From Aestuariibaculum marinum (GTDB taxonomy: Bacteria; Bacteroidota; Bacteroidia; Flavobacteriales; Flavobacteriaceae): a DNA stretch of 64,000 bases. Location of the stretch: positions 32,255-96,254 of the forward strand of contig NZ_JACVXD010000012.1 in assembly GCF_014596975.1 (NCBI RefSeq). Direction: 5' to 3'. Below are positions 63,871 to 64,000 of this stretch, piece by piece. The translations under genes were made by a program, and so were the position numbers. Within the stretch, counting starts at the first letter, position 1. Each line of letters starts with the position of its first letter. A model generated the notes under the pieces. It was not told the origin of the DNA. It searched no databases and saw nothing but the letters and a program-made list of their open reading frames with translations.

Positions 63871-63885
63871 CAACCGCTTAACAGA

Positions 63886-63958
63886 GGTACCTTAGCTCAG
63901 TTGGTAGAGCAAAGGACTGAAAATCCTTGTGTCCCTGGTTCGATTCCTGGAGGTACCA
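63886..63958 (+). tRNA. tRNA-Phe (anticodon GAA), copy 2
   Basis: Identical in all 73 bases to the copy at 63471-63543: same acceptor, GAA anticodon and A discriminator. Confidence 0.96.
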
Positions 63959-63964
63959 CTACAA

Positions 63965-63995
63965 AAATCCTGAAACATTTGTTTCGGGATTTTTT
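63965..63995 (+). terminator. Terminator of tRNA-Phe copy 2
   Basis: Same hairpin and T-run as copy 1, 415 bp further on. Confidence 0.85.
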
Positions 63996-64000
63996 GTTTT

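Larger units (their letters stand above)
63866..64000 (+). repeat. Direct repeat copy 2 (tRNA-Phe unit, cut by window end)
   Basis: Identical to 63451-63585. The match continues to the last base of the window, so the true end is unknown. Confidence 0.9.

Noticed and set aside
63451..64000. tRNA-Phe repeat read as att sites of an integrated element
   Set aside because: Only 280 bp lie between the copies, with no integrase or cargo; each copy has a working promoter and terminator.

Overview
The window is a 64 kb piece of a low-GC chromosome from the Bacteroidota, almost certainly a member of the Flavobacteriaceae. Four things support this: a short RpoD-type primary sigma factor (about 287 aa) without region 1.1; promoter -7 boxes of the form TAnnTTTG ahead of several genes and both tRNA-Phe copies; a dcw cluster in the Bacteroidota order with a very long FtsZ tail; and mevalonate-pathway genes. 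Genus cannot be fixed from the sequence alone. No phage, transposase, CRISPR array or rRNA was found.

Layout. (1) 1-7.2 kb: an AraC-type membrane regulator, then a tightly packed six-gene minus-strand operon (exported DUF6134-like protein, CPBP-like membrane protein, two extended SDRs, one classical SDR, one fatty acid desaturase), then a small lipoprotein. A two-part repeated DNA element lies ahead of both the operon and the lipoprotein gene. This is the least described part of the window. (2) 7.2-9.2 kb: a 590-bp gap with a possible 25-aa hydrophobic peptide, an HTH regulator and a small unknown protein. (3) 9.3-15.1 kb: housekeeping genes (rpoD, rpe, two CBS-domain proteins, an M90-like peptidase, Hsp20, deoD, tRNA-Arg, a YqeY-like protein). 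(4) 15.2-30.9 kb: the complete division and cell wall (dcw) cluster, mraZ to ftsZ, 13 genes on the minus strand. It starts with a triple MraZ-box-like repeat and ends in a strong terminator. (5) 31-41.4 kb: hydrolase, engB, an oligopeptide-type ABC permease, a tail-specific protease, surE, a small membrane protein, lpxB, an NlpC/P60 lipoprotein, a ComEC-like channel and an exported thioredoxin. (6) 41.4-46.9 kb: a peptide-use module (two POT transporters and a DPP-IV-like peptidase). (7) 47-49.4 kb: HMG-CoA reductase and a GHMP kinase. (8) 49.4-53.8 kb: a repeat-like element, then fucI, an SSS symporter and a DapA-family aldolase. (9) 54-63.3 kb: an envelope-biogenesis run (type III pantothenate kinase, outer-membrane beta-barrel, two TPR paralogues, LptC, a small membrane protein, a CNNM/CorC protein and a PpiD-like foldase). 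(10) 63.4-64 kb: two tRNA-Phe genes in a direct repeat of at least 135 bp.

Genes work together mainly in cell-envelope construction: peptidoglycan precursor synthesis and division (dcw), lipid A and LPS (lpxB, lptC), outer-membrane protein folding (PpiD-like) and isoprenoid supply for lipid carriers (mevalonate genes). The window is mostly conserved core genome. The most promising under-described items are the AraC/SDR/desaturase locus with its shared operator-like element, the structured intergenic region near hsp20, the interspersed repeat at 49.4 kb and the tRNA-Phe duplication.
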